The notes under the pieces were generated by a model. It searched no databases. It worked only from the letters and a program-made list of their open reading frames with translations, and had not been told where the DNA came from. This document shows, one piece after another, positions 53,141 to 62,354 of a DNA stretch of 64,000 bases (its first letter is position 1; every line of letters starts with the position of its first letter). Origin of the DNA: Alistipes dispar (GTDB lineage: Bacteria; Bacteroidota; Bacteroidia; Bacteroidales; Rikenellaceae); contig NZ_AP019736.1 of assembly GCF_006542685.1 (NCBI RefSeq), forward strand, positions 62,001-126,000, read 5' to 3'. Both the position numbers and the translations under genes were made by a program.

Positions 53141-54118
53141 ATGGGAAGACTGATACAAATCGCGGCCTCGACTTTGTTGAGCGGAGGCATACTCAACCAC
53201 GGTTCGCTTGGCGGATACATCAGCAACGCCACGCGTCTGGCGTTGGGCATGGGGCTTGCCGAATTGCAGGACGGGCAGGTACATTACTTCTCCAGGCACC
53301 ATGACCTGCTCAAACGGGCAGCCATACAGGTTGCCTCGCAGACGGCTTACGGGTTGCTACGTTCCTATCCCCGATACCTCAAATACTGGGAACAGCAGGT
53401 GCGGGACAAATATCTTCAGACACAGTCGCAGTCCAGCCTTGCGAACAAGACCGGACAGTACTACCAGCTCATCAGGGAACAGCAGGCGGTGGCGCAGAAG
53501 AAAAACCATATCGATTCCATCGTCGGCCGGACAGTGGCGGATTTTCTGGAACTGTCCATATCAGAGGAGGGGAAGTATTATGACAACAGCGAGTGCAAGG
53601 TTTTGCCGAACAGCCGGTATGGACTGGTGACATTCGTGGACCTGGGACCGCAGGTACAGGTCAGCAGCCGGAACAATATCCTGCTGACCCGGGTACAGGG
53701 GCGGGACTATACCCGCAAGGAATATATATCCGGGGGTGACCTCGAGATTACCATCAACGGCAAGATCACCTCCAAATACCCGGACGTGTATCCCGAGGCG
53801 GAAGTGTCCAAGTTTATCAGGCTGGTACAATACAAGGGTGTCATCGATTGCGACAACACGGTATTGCGCCAGTTCAACATTTCACGGTTGATTATACAGG
53901 GCTATACCTTACAGCCTACGGATTGCCGGAACGTGCAGCCGTATTCGCTGAACTGTGTCGCCGTGGAGCCATCGGAAGCCGTGGAACTGAAACTGGCGGA
54001 ACAGGAAAAGGTGGACACGGCCATCAAGCACACGAACAAGTGGATCAAGTATGTTAAATTCGGTACGGAGGTCATCGACCCCGCCTCGTTGCTTAAACTG
54101 ACACGTTTATGGGTATAG
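53141..54118 (+). CDS. Baseplate-region protein (DUF6046-like), 325 aa
   Basis: The C-terminal half, 'GDLEITINGKITSKYPDVYPEAEVSKFIRLV...', matches the pattern of DUF6046 proteins that follow the tape measure in Bacteroidetes phages; the N-terminus has a Gly/Ala/Leu-rich helix (residues 7-45). Likely role in joining tail tube and baseplate. It overlaps the hub gene by 10 nt. Confidence 0.7.
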   Translation: MGRLIQIAASTLLSGGILNHGSLGGYISNATRLALGMGLAELQDGQVHYFSRHHDLLKRAAIQVASQTAYGLLRSYPRYLKYWEQQVRDKYLQTQSQSSLANKTGQYYQLIREQQAVAQKKNHIDSIVGRTVADFLELSISEEGKYYDNSECKVLPNSRYGLVTFVDLGPQVQVSSRNNILLTRVQGRDYTRKEYISGGDLEITINGKITSKYPDVYPEAEVSKFIRLVQYKGVIDCDNTVLRQFNISRLIIQGYTLQPTDCRNVQPYSLNCVAVEPSEAVELKLAEQEKVDTAIKHTNKWIKYVKFGTEVIDPASLLKLTRLWV

Positions 54119-55434
54119 CTGCAATGGATATCCTCTGCTGTCGCATCACCATCGGGGATGCCGACCCATCCAATCCGATGAGGATACAGAACGGCGTGGA
54201 GATTACGGAAGTCCAGTCGCTCGAAATCAACGAGAGTTACAAGAAGCTGATCGGAACGGCCAAAGTGATATTCCCGAAAGGGTCGGTATGCCGCTCCACG
54301 ATTATCGGGAACGTGACATTGGAGGGCAAGGACGTGTCGAGGATAACGACGGAGGTGATGCAGGACGGTGTCATCATCGAGAAACGCAGCGCGCAGCGTC
54401 TGGTTGACGAGACGACATTCAAGGTCGGACAGCGCATCAATATCAAGCTGGGCTACAACGGCGTGCTGAAAAATATGTTCGACGGATACATTACCGGATA
54501 CAATTCGGACAGCACGCTGGAAATCCAGTGTGAGAATATGGCCTACAAACTCAAACTGAAACAGGCACCTCATTTCGAGACCCCGGCGAAAGGGACGACG
54601 GTGAACGAGGTGCTGGAAGGCAAGTATAATATCCTGAAAGATACCGGCTTCAGGATACACTCGGATACGAAGCGGTTTGAGATACATATCGGCAAGGTAA
54701 AGGTCACGGACAACTTCACGGTAGCGGATATCCTTTCCGAATGGTCGAAGTACAAGGTCTACTGCTTTTTGAAATACGATGCCGATGATGACGGGGCCAT
54801 GCCGTCCATTGCCGTCGGGCGTCCTTATTCGTCCAGCAAGGCTCAGCCGGTATTCCCGGAGGACGAATCGACAGGACCGTACAGGATATACTTCAACGAG
54901 CATGTGGCGCAGAGCAACCTGAAAGTGGTCAAGACCGATCCGAAGTTTTTGGCGGTGACGGGCAAGGCACTCGGGACGGATGAAAAATTCTTTGAGGTGA
55001 CAGTACGCATGAATCCTGAATACGACCCGGAGATGCCGGGCAGCAAGGAGTTTCAGACGGTCAATGCCACGCAGATTTCAAAAAAGACGCACAAGGTAAC
55101 TGGCAACACGACGGCATCGGGAGCGAAGACCAGGACCAAGGTGGATTTATCCACATATACCATCGTACCATATATGTCACCTCATGTCGGAATCAATTCC
55201 GACCGGCTTGTAGAAGAGACGACGGAATACTTTCGGAATTACAATCTGAACGGAATCACCGGCAATGTGACAGTATTCGGGGATTTCGGACTGTCTCCTG
55301 CCGTACAGGTGGAACTGATCGACTACCGTAATCCTTCCAAGAACGGCGTATACCTCGTGGAGGAGGTAACGACAACTTTCGGAGTGGGTGGATACAGACA
55401 ACAGCTGGGCATTCCGTACAGGATTCGCAAATGA
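54109..55434 (+). CDS. Baseplate hub protein (gpD/late control family-like), 441 aa
   Basis: Contains 'IKLGYNGVLKNMFDGYITGYNSDSTLEIQCEN' and 'VNEVLEGKYN', features of hub proteins (Mu gp44, P2 gpD), and a C-terminal beta barrel ('VEEVTTTFGVGGYRQQLGIPY'). It should form the hub below the tail tube. Its ATG overlaps the upstream stop. Confidence 0.78.
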   Translation: MGIAAMDILCCRITIGDADPSNPMRIQNGVEITEVQSLEINESYKKLIGTAKVIFPKGSVCRSTIIGNVTLEGKDVSRITTEVMQDGVIIEKRSAQRLVDETTFKVGQRINIKLGYNGVLKNMFDGYITGYNSDSTLEIQCENMAYKLKLKQAPHFETPAKGTTVNEVLEGKYNILKDTGFRIHSDTKRFEIHIGKVKVTDNFTVADILSEWSKYKVYCFLKYDADDDGAMPSIAVGRPYSSSKAQPVFPEDESTGPYRIYFNEHVAQSNLKVVKTDPKFLAVTGKALGTDEKFFEVTVRMNPEYDPEMPGSKEFQTVNATQISKKTHKVTGNTTASGAKTRTKVDLSTYTIVPYMSPHVGINSDRLVEETTEYFRNYNLNGITGNVTVFGDFGLSPAVQVELIDYRNPSKNGVYLVEEVTTTFGVGGYRQQLGIPYRIRK

Positions 55435-55638
55435 CCATATTGTTTATTAATGGACATTCTTTCCTTCCAGAAAATACCCGAAAAGGAAAAACGGCATTCC
55501 GTGCCGCTCCAAGGAACATCACTGCTTTTTATTCATAATTAATCCACTGCATTTTTACAAATCCATGTCTTTAAAAATATTTTACAACAGGGGCGTTTCG
55601 GCAGGAAGAATAATATCTGCAAATACCTTTGATATAAA
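55435..55638. other. Gap between hub gene and antisense DUF262 gene
   Basis: A 204-nt AT-rich convergent stretch. A weak hairpin (CGGCA-TTCCG-TGCCG, about 55490-55504) could end transcription; I see no gene. Confidence 0.4.
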
Positions 55639-57381
55639 TCAGTTAATCATCTTTTTGATTCTCTGAACCAGTATGGTCTTTCGTTTTTCTACAAAATCAG
55701 AAAAATTAGACAATGAAAGATCCGTATCCGGAATAAGGTGGTCCTCCATGAATTTCTGCATGTCCTTGTTCCGGGTCTGTTCACTAACCCACTTGTCCAA
55801 TGGCTTGGCGTTTTTAGACTCGTTCTCATTGGCATCGAGCATCTGCAGGTTTAGGATGGAATTGTAGACCTGCCAACCATATTTTTCCTTGTCTTTCTCT
55901 TCCAGATCATTGTATGCAGAGGCTGGGTGCAGGTGGTCCTGATGGAAATTATTGTTCCTGTAATCAAGATTCGGATACAGCATGGCCAATATTGGGAAAC
56001 TATATCGTGAGTCTTTCTGGCTGTAAAGCAAGTCTTCTATAAAATCGTCACCTACATCCGACAGTTTCTTGATTTCAGAGTTTATTTCTGCTGCCGGGAA
56101 CAATGTCACGGTTTCTTTTATATAACAGCCGGTGATGTCTGTAGTATATGCCCTTCTTGACTGTGCAAGAACGGAATCAGCACTTGCTCCGAATGCCCTG
56201 CGGAGCAGAATTGAGAACAACCATTTTTTTATGATTTCACAATCCTCTCTATTTCCCATCTTTTTGTAAAAATCCTGATATATGTCCTTGTGGTAAAGAT
56301 AATATAGTATGGGCATGGCGGCATTATATGAAGTCATTGTGAAATCCGTCAGTCCGAAAGATCTCAGCAAGTCGAACAGGTTTGAAACAGCATCCCTGAT
56401 CCTAGTCCAATTATTTTCCACCAGTTCAATAAAACTCAGATTGAAACTTGTTATAAGGGAACGCACATCTTTATGATATAAGTACAGGAACGATTTCAAT
56501 ATGAAATCGTGAGATATATTAAATCCTTTAGAACGTATGTGCTCAACCAGATTCTTGATTTCTGTCTTTGCGTCCATCTGTTTACAATTGGCAATGGCGA
56601 TGGACATCAGAATATCCGAAAAACTTAATGCAGTACCCCCGGAATTGATTCGAATAAAAATATTCACAGCTTTGTCAGGTTTCTGTTCATCCTCCTCGTA
56701 AAAATTTATATTGAGCTTGGTATGAATGACATTGTCCAACAGTCTCAGTAGTCTTTTGGATTCTTTGTCTATGTTATTGTCCTCGGCAAATTCATCGATG
56801 CCATAATTGTAATCCTGATGCAAAGCCAAAATCTTGCCTACACGGAACCATTTTTCACTAGACTTGTCAATAAATAAATCTTTTTCTTTGGATATGTTCT
56901 TGTCAACAAAGGAAAAGATGAACTCCCTGTCACTTTCCTCCTGTGTGTATTTACGGGATATATTGAGATATAGATGCCGGGTAGGAAAATTAGATTCAGA
57001 ATAATCCCAACGTTTCCTATAATCTTTGTACGCATAGCTGCCGCACAGACCGATATATAATGATGTCAATCTCTGTTGTCCGTCCAATATTGCATAAAAA
57101 TCGTTGATATTGTCCGTAGGAATCGGATCGTTGCATATCCGATGATACTGTATGAAAGCTGATAGAAACTTATAAAACCGGAAATCTGTTTTTGTGCCTC
57201 CTTTTACCTTCCAAAACAACATGGAACTGATTGGATAGCCTTTCATCAGAGAATCAAACAACTTTTCTATCTGTTCTGCCGACCATACAAAATCTCTCTG
57301 AAAAGCCGGCAATAGGTATTCATTCCGGTGGATACGTTCTATAGCCTGCGCTATCGTTATTGGTGATTGGAAACCTGCCAT
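55639..57381 (-). CDS. DUF262/GmrSD-like defence protein, 580 aa
   Basis: I use ATG 57381 (MAGFQSPITIAQ), because a -7 box lies at 57405-57412. The DUF262 signature is clear: 'LPAFQRDFVWSAEQIEKLFDSLMKGYPISSMLFW' and 'ILDGQQRLTSLYIGL' (Asp-Gly-Gln-Gln-Arg). Near the C-terminus 'NNFHQDHLHPASAYND' and 'SILNLQMLDANENESK' resemble the DUF1524 His-Me-finger nuclease. Together this is the GmrSD/type IV restriction layout; some relatives sense modified phage DNA. AT-rich, antisense and within the tail operon, it is a cargo defence gene. Confidence 0.86.
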   Translation of the reverse strand: MAGFQSPITIAQAIERIHRNEYLLPAFQRDFVWSAEQIEKLFDSLMKGYPISSMLFWKVKGGTKTDFRFYKFLSAFIQYHRICNDPIPTDNINDFYAILDGQQRLTSLYIGLCGSYAYKDYRKRWDYSESNFPTRHLYLNISRKYTQEESDREFIFSFVDKNISKEKDLFIDKSSEKWFRVGKILALHQDYNYGIDEFAEDNNIDKESKRLLRLLDNVIHTKLNINFYEEDEQKPDKAVNIFIRINSGGTALSFSDILMSIAIANCKQMDAKTEIKNLVEHIRSKGFNISHDFILKSFLYLYHKDVRSLITSFNLSFIELVENNWTRIRDAVSNLFDLLRSFGLTDFTMTSYNAAMPILYYLYHKDIYQDFYKKMGNREDCEIIKKWLFSILLRRAFGASADSVLAQSRRAYTTDITGCYIKETVTLFPAAEINSEIKKLSDVGDDFIEDLLYSQKDSRYSFPILAMLYPNLDYRNNNFHQDHLHPASAYNDLEEKDKEKYGWQVYNSILNLQMLDANENESKNAKPLDKWVSEQTRNKDMQKFMEDHLIPDTDLSLSNFSDFVEKRKTILVQRIKKMIN

Positions 57382-57404
57382 ACTACTAATCAAGTGTTTT
57401 TTTA

Positions 57405-57412
57405 CAAAGATA
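57405..57412 (-). promoter_or_regulatory. -7 box TATCTTTG before the DUF262 gene
   Basis: Fits TAnnTTTG on the minus strand, 24 nt before the chosen ATG. No clear -33 partner. Confidence 0.55.
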
Positions 57413-57500
57413 GAAAATTCTAATTTCATGTTTAATTTTTGAAGAAGGAAAATGCAAACCTGAATATATTCCAACGACCTATTCTTCTATAAAAAAATCA

Positions 57501-58391
57501 ATGTCTTCAGATAAGTCGAATCAGTTGCTTATCCGTGAGGCTATCCGCAAGATAGCCTTGGGGCGGAGTATGGAGCGTATCAATCTGGCTCCCGGAGGCA
57601 TGTCCGGTATCGGGACGGCCCGCATGATACACGGCTATGTCGCTAAGATACACGATAACCCCTCGGACGAGGAGTTTTCCGACTACGGCGGTACCATTGA
57701 TGTCGGCGAGTACCCGGACGAGACGGCCTCCGCCGAACCAGTCATCCATAAAGGCGTGCTGCTCTCGGCCGCCACCAACAGCGAAGGCGGCTTCCTGATC
57801 GTACCTGCACTCTTTTCCGACGTGACCATCTTCATGGATGCCGCCACCCGCTATGCCTATGTGGTTAACTTCTCCCATGTGGATATCCTGCGGCTCAATG
57901 CCCGCACGGAAACCGTCATCGGCGTGACCGAAATGGAGGAGCTGGATCCGGAAAACGACTCCTCCCCGGACTACGACGAACTGGAAACCACCGGTAACGA
58001 GACCTCCACCCGCTATACGCCGACTGCCGTCACAACAACCGTCAGGAATGACAAGGACAAGGAAGCGACAACCGTTATCGATGCGGAAAGCATCACGCAT
58101 ACGGTGGACAAGTCTGAAGTCAGACAGACAGCAGATAAAGTGGTACAAAAGGTCAATTCCACGACCGTTGCCGTTGCCGACAACAAGGTGACGCTCGGTG
58201 ACGAAAATGCCACCGAGCCGCTGGTTCTAGGTAATGAGCTTGCCCGGCTGATGCTCGACTTCCTGACAGAATGTTCGAAAATCATGACCCCCACACTGAT
58301 GGGCACGATGTCGCCGATCAATATGCCGAACTTCATCTCGCTGACATCACGTATCCAGAATTTTCTTTCCAAGACCAGCTACACCAAATGA
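57501..58391 (+). CDS. Baseplate protein, probable spike or assembly component, 296 aa
   Basis: The N-terminal half is a beta-rich region (residues 25-150, 'GTARMIHGYVAKIHDNPSDEEFSDYGGTIDVG') resembling an OB-fold spike; a T/V-rich repetitive segment (170-240) that may form a beta helix follows. Position after the hub suggests the gpV/gp45-like spike. It overlaps the next gene by 4 nt. Confidence 0.66.
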   Translation: MSSDKSNQLLIREAIRKIALGRSMERINLAPGGMSGIGTARMIHGYVAKIHDNPSDEEFSDYGGTIDVGEYPDETASAEPVIHKGVLLSAATNSEGGFLIVPALFSDVTIFMDAATRYAYVVNFSHVDILRLNARTETVIGVTEMEELDPENDSSPDYDELETTGNETSTRYTPTAVTTTVRNDKDKEATTVIDAESITHTVDKSEVRQTADKVVQKVNSTTVAVADNKVTLGDENATEPLVLGNELARLMLDFLTECSKIMTPTLMGTMSPINMPNFISLTSRIQNFLSKTSYTK

Positions 58392-60076
58392 GCGTACAAC
58401 TGCATCCCGATATAGAAACCCTCGACAAGGAGAGCCTGTGCTATTCCATCTATGCACAGCTGTACCATAACTTTTTCAATGCCCAGCAGAAAAAGGACGA
58501 CGAGCATCCTTACGGCATCGAGGAAGGCGACGAGACCAGTCTGAGACTGAAGAATACCGCTTACGGTTTTGCATCCGCCATTGCCGGAGCCGTTGCGGGA
58601 GAGGGCGGTTCCGGAAGTGGCGGTTTGCTGTTGGATTACCTGAAGAAATCGGGCGGTGACATGACCGGCAGGCTCAGTGCCAATTACGGTTTCGAAGCCG
58701 GCATTGGAAACACCCGTATCCTGGAAACCTATTCGCAGGACATTACCGATCCGGAAGGTGTGGTAACTGCCGTCGAGTACGGTATCAGGATTACCGGCAA
58801 CCTGAAAGTCGGGGGTGACAGCCTGCATATCGGCGGCAGGCAGTTGCTCCGTTACGACGCGGACAAGGCCACCGCTACAATCAATGCCTCCCATATAGAC
58901 TTTCTGGATGCGACGGTACATTCCAAAGGGGCATGGATTATCGGGGACGAGGATACAGGAATATTCATCTCCCCGACACGGCTGGCCGTGGGCGGGCAGG
59001 ATGTCTACCATCGTGGCAACGCCAATACGGACACGGCGGATTGGACGATGCGGGACGGCATGGTGAGACGGAATCTGACGGTGCGAGGGAGTACGGTCAT
59101 GGACGGCGGACTGAAAGCCTTGCAAGGCGTGGAACTGGGCGACAAAGGGAAATGTCTGCTTTCGTTTTCGGAAGAGGATGTCGCGCTCGGCGGATTCCTC
59201 TCGTTCCTGGACGGGTTCGGCATCCGGATCAGAGATGTTCCCGTACTACTCCGTACCGACAAGGACAAGATACAGTTCGGGAGTATCGGCGGTGACCTTC
59301 TTTTAGGCGGCGACCATACCCCGAAGATACGCCTGTTCTCCGGCATATCGGACGTGGACGGCGAGTGCCTGATGCTTTCCCCTTACGGAAAGGCGTGTTT
59401 TCCGGGCTCGCTGACTGTCCGCCACAACTACGGCGCCGACCTGCTCTCCTCATACCGGGTAGACACTTCCGATGAAGGTATCGTTATCCACAAGCGCCTG
59501 CGAATGGGCACGGCAGAGGGATTCATGCTCACAGGCGACAGGGAGCGCGTATCGCTTTCTTCCGAGGTAATCTACGAGGAAGAAGGCAAAAGGACGGCTA
59601 TCCCTCACAGCACGGATTTTTCACACCGTCCGTCCGTGAGCTGTTATGCCCCGCAGAACCGTCACAGCGAATCATTCCATATCTGCACCGATGCCGATTT
59701 CCTTACGGTCGGCGTTCCGTTGGAAGCAGCCGGGCATATCGGAATCCATGCGTCGCCCACCCGGATTACTGACAGAACCCTATACTTGACAGAGGCGTTA
59801 CGCCTGCAAGCGGTGGAGGACGGTATCCGGCATTACGGAAACAGCGTCTTTACCGGGGCGCTCTCTTCGGAGTTCTTTTCCCCGGGCCTTTCCGGAAGCG
59901 GATGGGCTGTCCGCCGGAACCGGACGACAGGAGGCGTCTCCGCCACATTCGACGAGGTGGTGGCCCGCCGTAAGTTCCGCGCCTATGAGTTCGAGGTCAA
60001 AAAGACTTCGGTAACCAACGGTTCCTTCTGGATCAGCGACAGCTGTTCGGGAGACACCGTGGAAAAACTGTCATAA
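58388..60076 (+). CDS. Tail/baseplate protein, probable fibre component, 562 aa
   Basis: I chose ATG 58388 (MSVQLHPDIETLDKE), overlapping the previous stop. Repeated Gly/Asp-rich beta stretches ('GGDMTGRLSANYGFEAG', 'VGGQDVYHRGNANTDTADW') are typical of tail fibre shafts. The end 'EFEVKKTSVTNGSFWISDSCSGDTV' is a hallmark of Bacteroides phage fibre proteins. Probably a host-recognition or adhesion component. Confidence 0.75.
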   Translation: MSVQLHPDIETLDKESLCYSIYAQLYHNFFNAQQKKDDEHPYGIEEGDETSLRLKNTAYGFASAIAGAVAGEGGSGSGGLLLDYLKKSGGDMTGRLSANYGFEAGIGNTRILETYSQDITDPEGVVTAVEYGIRITGNLKVGGDSLHIGGRQLLRYDADKATATINASHIDFLDATVHSKGAWIIGDEDTGIFISPTRLAVGGQDVYHRGNANTDTADWTMRDGMVRRNLTVRGSTVMDGGLKALQGVELGDKGKCLLSFSEEDVALGGFLSFLDGFGIRIRDVPVLLRTDKDKIQFGSIGGDLLLGGDHTPKIRLFSGISDVDGECLMLSPYGKACFPGSLTVRHNYGADLLSSYRVDTSDEGIVIHKRLRMGTAEGFMLTGDRERVSLSSEVIYEEEGKRTAIPHSTDFSHRPSVSCYAPQNRHSESFHICTDADFLTVGVPLEAAGHIGIHASPTRITDRTLYLTEALRLQAVEDGIRHYGNSVFTGALSSEFFSPGLSGSGWAVRRNRTTGGVSATFDEVVARRKFRAYEFEVKKTSVTNGSFWISDSCSGDTVEKLS

Positions 60077-60079
60077 TCC

Positions 60080-62350
60080 ATGTCCGTATTCCGTTATCCG
60101 ACATACAAGATCCGTATCGCCCCCGACTCGCAGAAGACACAGGGACTGCAAGCCGGGGATATCATCCGCAGGCAATATGCCGAACGGGAGCGTACCGTCT
60201 ATTCGCTGATGTGCGTGACAGAAACCGGAACGGAGCTTGTCGGAGACAAGGACGCTCCTTATTTCATCGGGGCATTGCTGGACGGGGACGAACCGCAGGG
60301 CGGTGAACTGCTGGACTTCGTGCGGATTACCAACCTGTTCGATACGGCACGCAGCGGAGCCTTGTACCTGACGGCTTCTGACAGCGATTCACCCTATATG
60401 GATGTCATCGACGGCATGGCGACCGAACGCTCCCTGTGCTATCCCGTCATGGACGGAGGCATGGCGGGAGTGCCGGACAAGTCCAGATACGCCGTTTATG
60501 GCAGCATGCTGCAAACGGAATACCTGGATGCCGATTCGGAAGCGACACGCGTTGTCCGCATCATCCGCAATGCGGAACCGGCAGGAAACGCTTCCTTCGG
60601 GCTGATGCTGACATTGGAAGAACCGGTCGGATACCCGGAGCGCCTGCTGGTATCGTTCAAGGTCAGGTCTTCCAAAACATCAGGTTCCGTACCGATCCGG
60701 TTCGGCTATACGAACCGTGAAAAGACGGATGCGGAAGATGAAATCTCCATCGGCCGGGAATGGAAGTACAAGTTATGGGTCATCACCGTGGATTACCCGG
60801 CACAGTACAGCCGGAGCCTGTTTCTTGAGCTGACATCAAGCCTGGCCTCCGAGGGGGACTGGTGCGAGGCCGCCGACCTGAACATTGTCCGTCTTGCCTC
60901 CGTATCCGCTTTCAGCGAGGCGAGCAAGGCCCGTGTGGGAAAGGTCAGCGGCATCATCGATCCGGTCTTCGGCATGTTGGATGGTTACGGGGCCTATTTC
61001 CAGAATCTCTATGCCACACGCAATGTCAATATAGCCGGCACGCTTACCGCGGGAGACGAGAACGGTTTTTCAAGCACGTTTTATGTGGGCAAAATCCACA
61101 AGAATGTCATACCCGACAGCCTGTCCTGCCGGTTCAGCCATTCGGAAGAGCTGGATGAAACATCTCCCGCCGGACTCGGGCGGTGTGTACGGATAGCCGG
61201 AGACAGTCTTCTTGGTGCGCAAAGTGCCGCCTGGCGGGAGGCTCATACAGGAGTCTGTTATTGTTTCTCAGTCTGGATAAAAGCGGAAGATACGGCAGCC
61301 ATCCGGTTCTATCAAGATGAGCACCTTGTCGGTGATCGGACGGTGGCTGCCGGTAAAGGATGGGTCCGTTATAATGTCCCGTTCCTCATACGCGGGTCAG
61401 ATTCCCCCGTCATGTATCTCGGCATTGCCGCTTCCGTCCCCCTGTCGTTGTCCGCCCCTCAATTGGAGGCCGGAAAGAACGTGACCCCCTATCAGGCGAC
61501 CGATGAAGCCTTGTCCTACACGGACGATTACGGTGCCTGGTTCAACAAGGGAGGTATCGGGGGTACCATACAGAATCCCCTGTTGCGGCTGAACGAAGAC
61601 GGCTCGATCGCTTCACGGGACGGTTCTTTCGTCATCAATCCGGACGGGACGGGCCATTTCGCCTCGGGACGGTTCAAGTGGGGCAAGGATACCATCGAAC
61701 TGCGCGGTGTGACCATCCGTTGGGAAGACCTCGATGAGGAGGCGCAGGAACTGCTCAAGCCCCGTTCCGTCTCCCTGACAGGCGGCACGGCGTTCCATTT
61801 CAAGGACGAGCTTTCAGGCGCATGCGAGCCGGAGAATATCCCGCTTGTGGCGACCGAATACAATTTCGAGCCGGAAAGCCGGCAGTGGGAATACCTTGCC
61901 GCTGACGGCATATGGAAAGATGCCGGATGCAATGCCGCCGTGTTTGAAATGACACCCTTGTTTCATGGCTGGGAAGGACGCGACGTGCTGACCCTCCGCT
62001 ACACGGCAACATACCGTAATGAAAAAATCAGTGCGGCTCATACCTTTTTCAAACTTTACGACGGATTGCCCTCCTATACTGTTTATGTGGAGTCTGAAAA
62101 CGGCACGACATTCCGCAACGGAATCGTCTCGACGGTACTCCGTGCCAGGGTATACAGGGGAGGCGAAGAAATCACGCCGCTCATTCCCGACGGCAATTTC
62201 CGCTGGATACGGACGAGCCGCGATACGGAGAACGACAGGATATGGAACGCCGCACCGCGTTACGGCAGGGAGATAGAGATAACCGGCGGGGACGTGTGGC
62301 GCAAAGCTGTTTTCGACTGTGAAGTGAATATATCAACAACATTACAATAA
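60080..62350 (+). CDS. Large tail fibre/receptor-binding protein, 756 aa
   Basis: Starts 3 nt after the previous gene. It has a carbohydrate-binding-like beta sandwich (residues about 360-470: 'GVCYCFSVWIKAEDTAAIRFY...PLSLSAPQLEAGKNVTPY') and a shaft with 'GAYFQNLYATRNVNIAGTLTAGDENG'. The two adjacent genes read like parts of one long fibre and may be assembled together. Likely binds surface polysaccharide. Confidence 0.75.
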   Translation: MSVFRYPTYKIRIAPDSQKTQGLQAGDIIRRQYAERERTVYSLMCVTETGTELVGDKDAPYFIGALLDGDEPQGGELLDFVRITNLFDTARSGALYLTASDSDSPYMDVIDGMATERSLCYPVMDGGMAGVPDKSRYAVYGSMLQTEYLDADSEATRVVRIIRNAEPAGNASFGLMLTLEEPVGYPERLLVSFKVRSSKTSGSVPIRFGYTNREKTDAEDEISIGREWKYKLWVITVDYPAQYSRSLFLELTSSLASEGDWCEAADLNIVRLASVSAFSEASKARVGKVSGIIDPVFGMLDGYGAYFQNLYATRNVNIAGTLTAGDENGFSSTFYVGKIHKNVIPDSLSCRFSHSEELDETSPAGLGRCVRIAGDSLLGAQSAAWREAHTGVCYCFSVWIKAEDTAAIRFYQDEHLVGDRTVAAGKGWVRYNVPFLIRGSDSPVMYLGIAASVPLSLSAPQLEAGKNVTPYQATDEALSYTDDYGAWFNKGGIGGTIQNPLLRLNEDGSIASRDGSFVINPDGTGHFASGRFKWGKDTIELRGVTIRWEDLDEEAQELLKPRSVSLTGGTAFHFKDELSGACEPENIPLVATEYNFEPESRQWEYLAADGIWKDAGCNAAVFEMTPLFHGWEGRDVLTLRYTATYRNEKISAAHTFFKLYDGLPSYTVYVESENGTTFRNGIVSTVLRARVYRGGEEITPLIPDGNFRWIRTSRDTENDRIWNAAPRYGREIEITGGDVWRKAVFDCEVNISTTLQ

Positions 62351-62354
62351 GCAT

